From an uncultured Prevotella sp. (GTDB taxonomy: Bacteria; Bacteroidota; Bacteroidia; Bacteroidales; Bacteroidaceae): DNA of 32,618 nucleotides. The notes beneath the pieces were generated by a model. That model did not search any database. It saw only the letters and a list, made by a program, of their open reading frames with translations, and was not told where the DNA came from. The first letter of the stretch is position 1, and each line of letters starts with the position of its first letter. The position numbers and the translations under genes were made by a program. Below are positions 31,670 to 32,618 of the stretch, in pieces. The stretch lies in the NCBI GenBank assembly GCA_900315525.1, contig OMZO01000021.1, forward strand, positions 1 through 32,618, given 5' to 3'.

Positions 31670-32098
31670 TTAGTCGTCGATCTCAACCACCTGGAATTTC
31701 TTGTTGTACTCCAGCTCCAGACCGTTGTTCAGCTTGATGTCATAGCCTCTGCGGTCGCGGTCGAGCTTGAGGATGGTTGTACCAGGGAAGGTAGCCTTCA
31801 CGTGCGCCTTGATCTGCTCAGGGATGAGCGCTGTGGGCACAGCCGAACGCTTGCAGTCAATATCCTTCCAGTTGCCCTTCTTGTCAAACTCCACCTTCTC
31901 ACCACTCTGGTACATCACCGTATAGTCGTCGTAGTCCACGGTGACGATCATCACCACCTTGTCAGCGAAGTGCTGCTTCAGCAGCGTCTGCGCCTGAGCG
32001 GGCAGCTGGTCAAAGGTAATCACTCGGTCGTTGTCGGCCATTACAGACATGCACATTGTCAGTGCGAATGTCAGCATCATCACAAATCTTTTCTTCAT
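31670..32098 (-). CDS. PepSY-like periplasmic protein (DUF2874 type)
   Basis: Predicted protein of 142 residues. Signal peptide MKKRFVMMLTFALTMCMSVMA precedes two PepSY-like repeats. The first begins at about residue 26 (VITFDQLPAQAQTLLKQHFA) and ends in YTVMYQSGEKVEFDKKGNW. The second begins near residue 87 (VPTALIPEQIKAHVKATFPG) and ends YDIKLNNGLELEYNKKFQVV. This family, once called beta-lactamase-inhibitor-like, is common in the Bacteroidetes periplasm and has no firm function. The gene starts 36 bases after the phosphatase gene, and I see no consensus promoter between them, so they may share a transcript. Confidence 0.88.
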   Translation of the reverse strand: MKKRFVMMLTFALTMCMSVMADNDRVITFDQLPAQAQTLLKQHFADKVVMIVTVDYDDYTVMYQSGEKVEFDKKGNWKDIDCKRSAVPTALIPEQIKAHVKATFPGTTILKLDRDRRGYDIKLNNGLELEYNKKFQVVEIDD

Positions 32099-32134
32099 AA
32101 CTTTGAAATTTTTAAAAAATAGTAATTATAGTTG

Positions 32135-32618
32135 TTATTGAATCGGCTTTTGCGGTAAGTGGATCATGAGCATCGTGAGGTCATCGCTCTGTTCAGTATC
32201 GCCTACGAAGTCCGCTACAGCCTGTTTCAATCGTTCGATAAGCGTCTGTGGCTCTTGTGGAGCCGATTGCATCACCTCTAAGATCCGTTTCTTGCCAAAC
32301 AAGTGGTTCTGGGCATCCTCAGCTTCGTTGAGTCCGTCGGTATAGAGGAAGAGCGTGCTGCCTGGGGCGAGGTCGGCCTCTTGCGTCGTATATTCCCATT
32401 CGGACAGTGTGCCTATGGGCAGATTGCTATCGACGGGAAGGGCCTCTCCGTTGACAAGTGGTGGTATATGTCCGGCATTACAGTAGCGCAAGTGTCCTGT
32501 CTCGAGGTTGAGCACACCAGCGAAGAAGGTGACGAAAATCGTTATACTGTTGTTGCGGATGATCATTTCGTTCATGCGACTGACGATACGCACAGGTTCC
32601 GACTCACTCTCTGACAGC
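32135..32618 (-). CDS. SpoIIE/PP2C-type serine phosphatase, C-terminal fragment
   Basis: Partial gene: the frame is open to the window edge, giving about 160 C-terminal residues. A GTG at 32593 is in frame but internal. The PPM/SpoIIE phosphatase signatures are clear: FFAGVLNLETGHLRYCNAGH, then LFLYTDGLNEAED and the metal-binding EQSDDLTMLMI. Such domains dephosphorylate anti-sigma-factor antagonists or other signalling proteins, often behind sensor domains. Any sensor or membrane part lies beyond the edge, so the input cannot be told. It is followed by the PepSY-like gene. Confidence 0.92.
   Translation of the reverse strand, partial: LSESESEPVRIVSRMNEMIIRNNSITIFVTFFAGVLNLETGHLRYCNAGHIPPLVNGEALPVDSNLPIGTLSEWEYTTQEADLAPGSTLFLYTDGLNEAEDAQNHLFGKKRILEVMQSAPQEPQTLIERLKQAVADFVGDTEQSDDLTMLMIHLPQKPIQ

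Overview
The window looks like chromosomal DNA of a Bacteroidales bacterium, most likely Prevotella or a close relative (Xylanibacter, Segatella). The reasons are the Bacteroidetes-type promoters (TAnnTTTGC, in two cases with a TTTG/TTGG box 19 bases upstream), the near absence of strong Shine-Dalgarno sequences, PorQ and a type IX secretion (T9SS) cargo protease, the TonB-ExbB-ExbD-ExbD locus, and alpha-2-macroglobulin, DUF1573 and FadL-type proteins. Coding DNA is moderately GC-rich and intergenic DNA is AT-rich. I see no insertion sequence, prophage, integrase or CRISPR array.

Layout. (1) 1-2188, minus strand: an ADP-forming acyl-CoA synthetase followed, with a 4-base overlap, by the start of a GAF-type methionine sulfoxide reductase cut by the window edge. 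(2) 2365-11893, plus strand: a compact row of alpha-2-macroglobulin, DUF1573 protein, meaB, ispH and a nucleoside hydrolase lipoprotein. (3) 11894-12466: a 573-base gene-free stretch made of several kinds of palindromic and tandem repeats. (4) 12467-15277: a secreted C10 cysteine protease with a T9SS sorting tail. (5) 15467-18632, minus strand: a FadL-like porin, cmk and porQ. (6) 18772-21285, plus strand: TonB, a polyprenyl diphosphate synthase and a TatD nuclease. (7) 21335-23681: tRNA-Ser(GGA), then ExbB, a small membrane protein and two ExbD proteins. (8) 23801-25213: a TMEM43-like membrane protein. (9) 25390-31580, plus strand: six closely spaced genes, five for exported proteins or lipoproteins and one for a membrane-anchored CbbX-like AAA+ ATPase. 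Most of these I cannot assign. (10) 31670-32618, minus strand: a PepSY-like periplasmic protein and the C-terminal part of a SpoIIE-type phosphatase.

Functional links. TonB with ExbB and two ExbD proteins forms the energy-transducing unit for outer-membrane transporters. IspH and the polyprenyl synthase belong to the same isoprenoid route. The C10 protease is a probable substrate of the secretion machinery that includes PorQ. MeaB and the acyl-CoA synthetase both fit fermentative acyl-CoA metabolism.

The most unusual signals are non-coding. A family of composite palindromes based on a CACGGAT/ATCCGTG frame occurs in three intergenic regions. Their hairpin cores are swapped between loci, and one copy folds on paper into a four-helix cloverleaf. 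Other points of interest are a repeat that encodes the PorQ signal peptide core and also the ExbB C-terminus, a topologically puzzling membrane-anchored AAA+ protein, promoters placed almost on top of their start codons, and an alpha-2-macroglobulin without the thioester motif.
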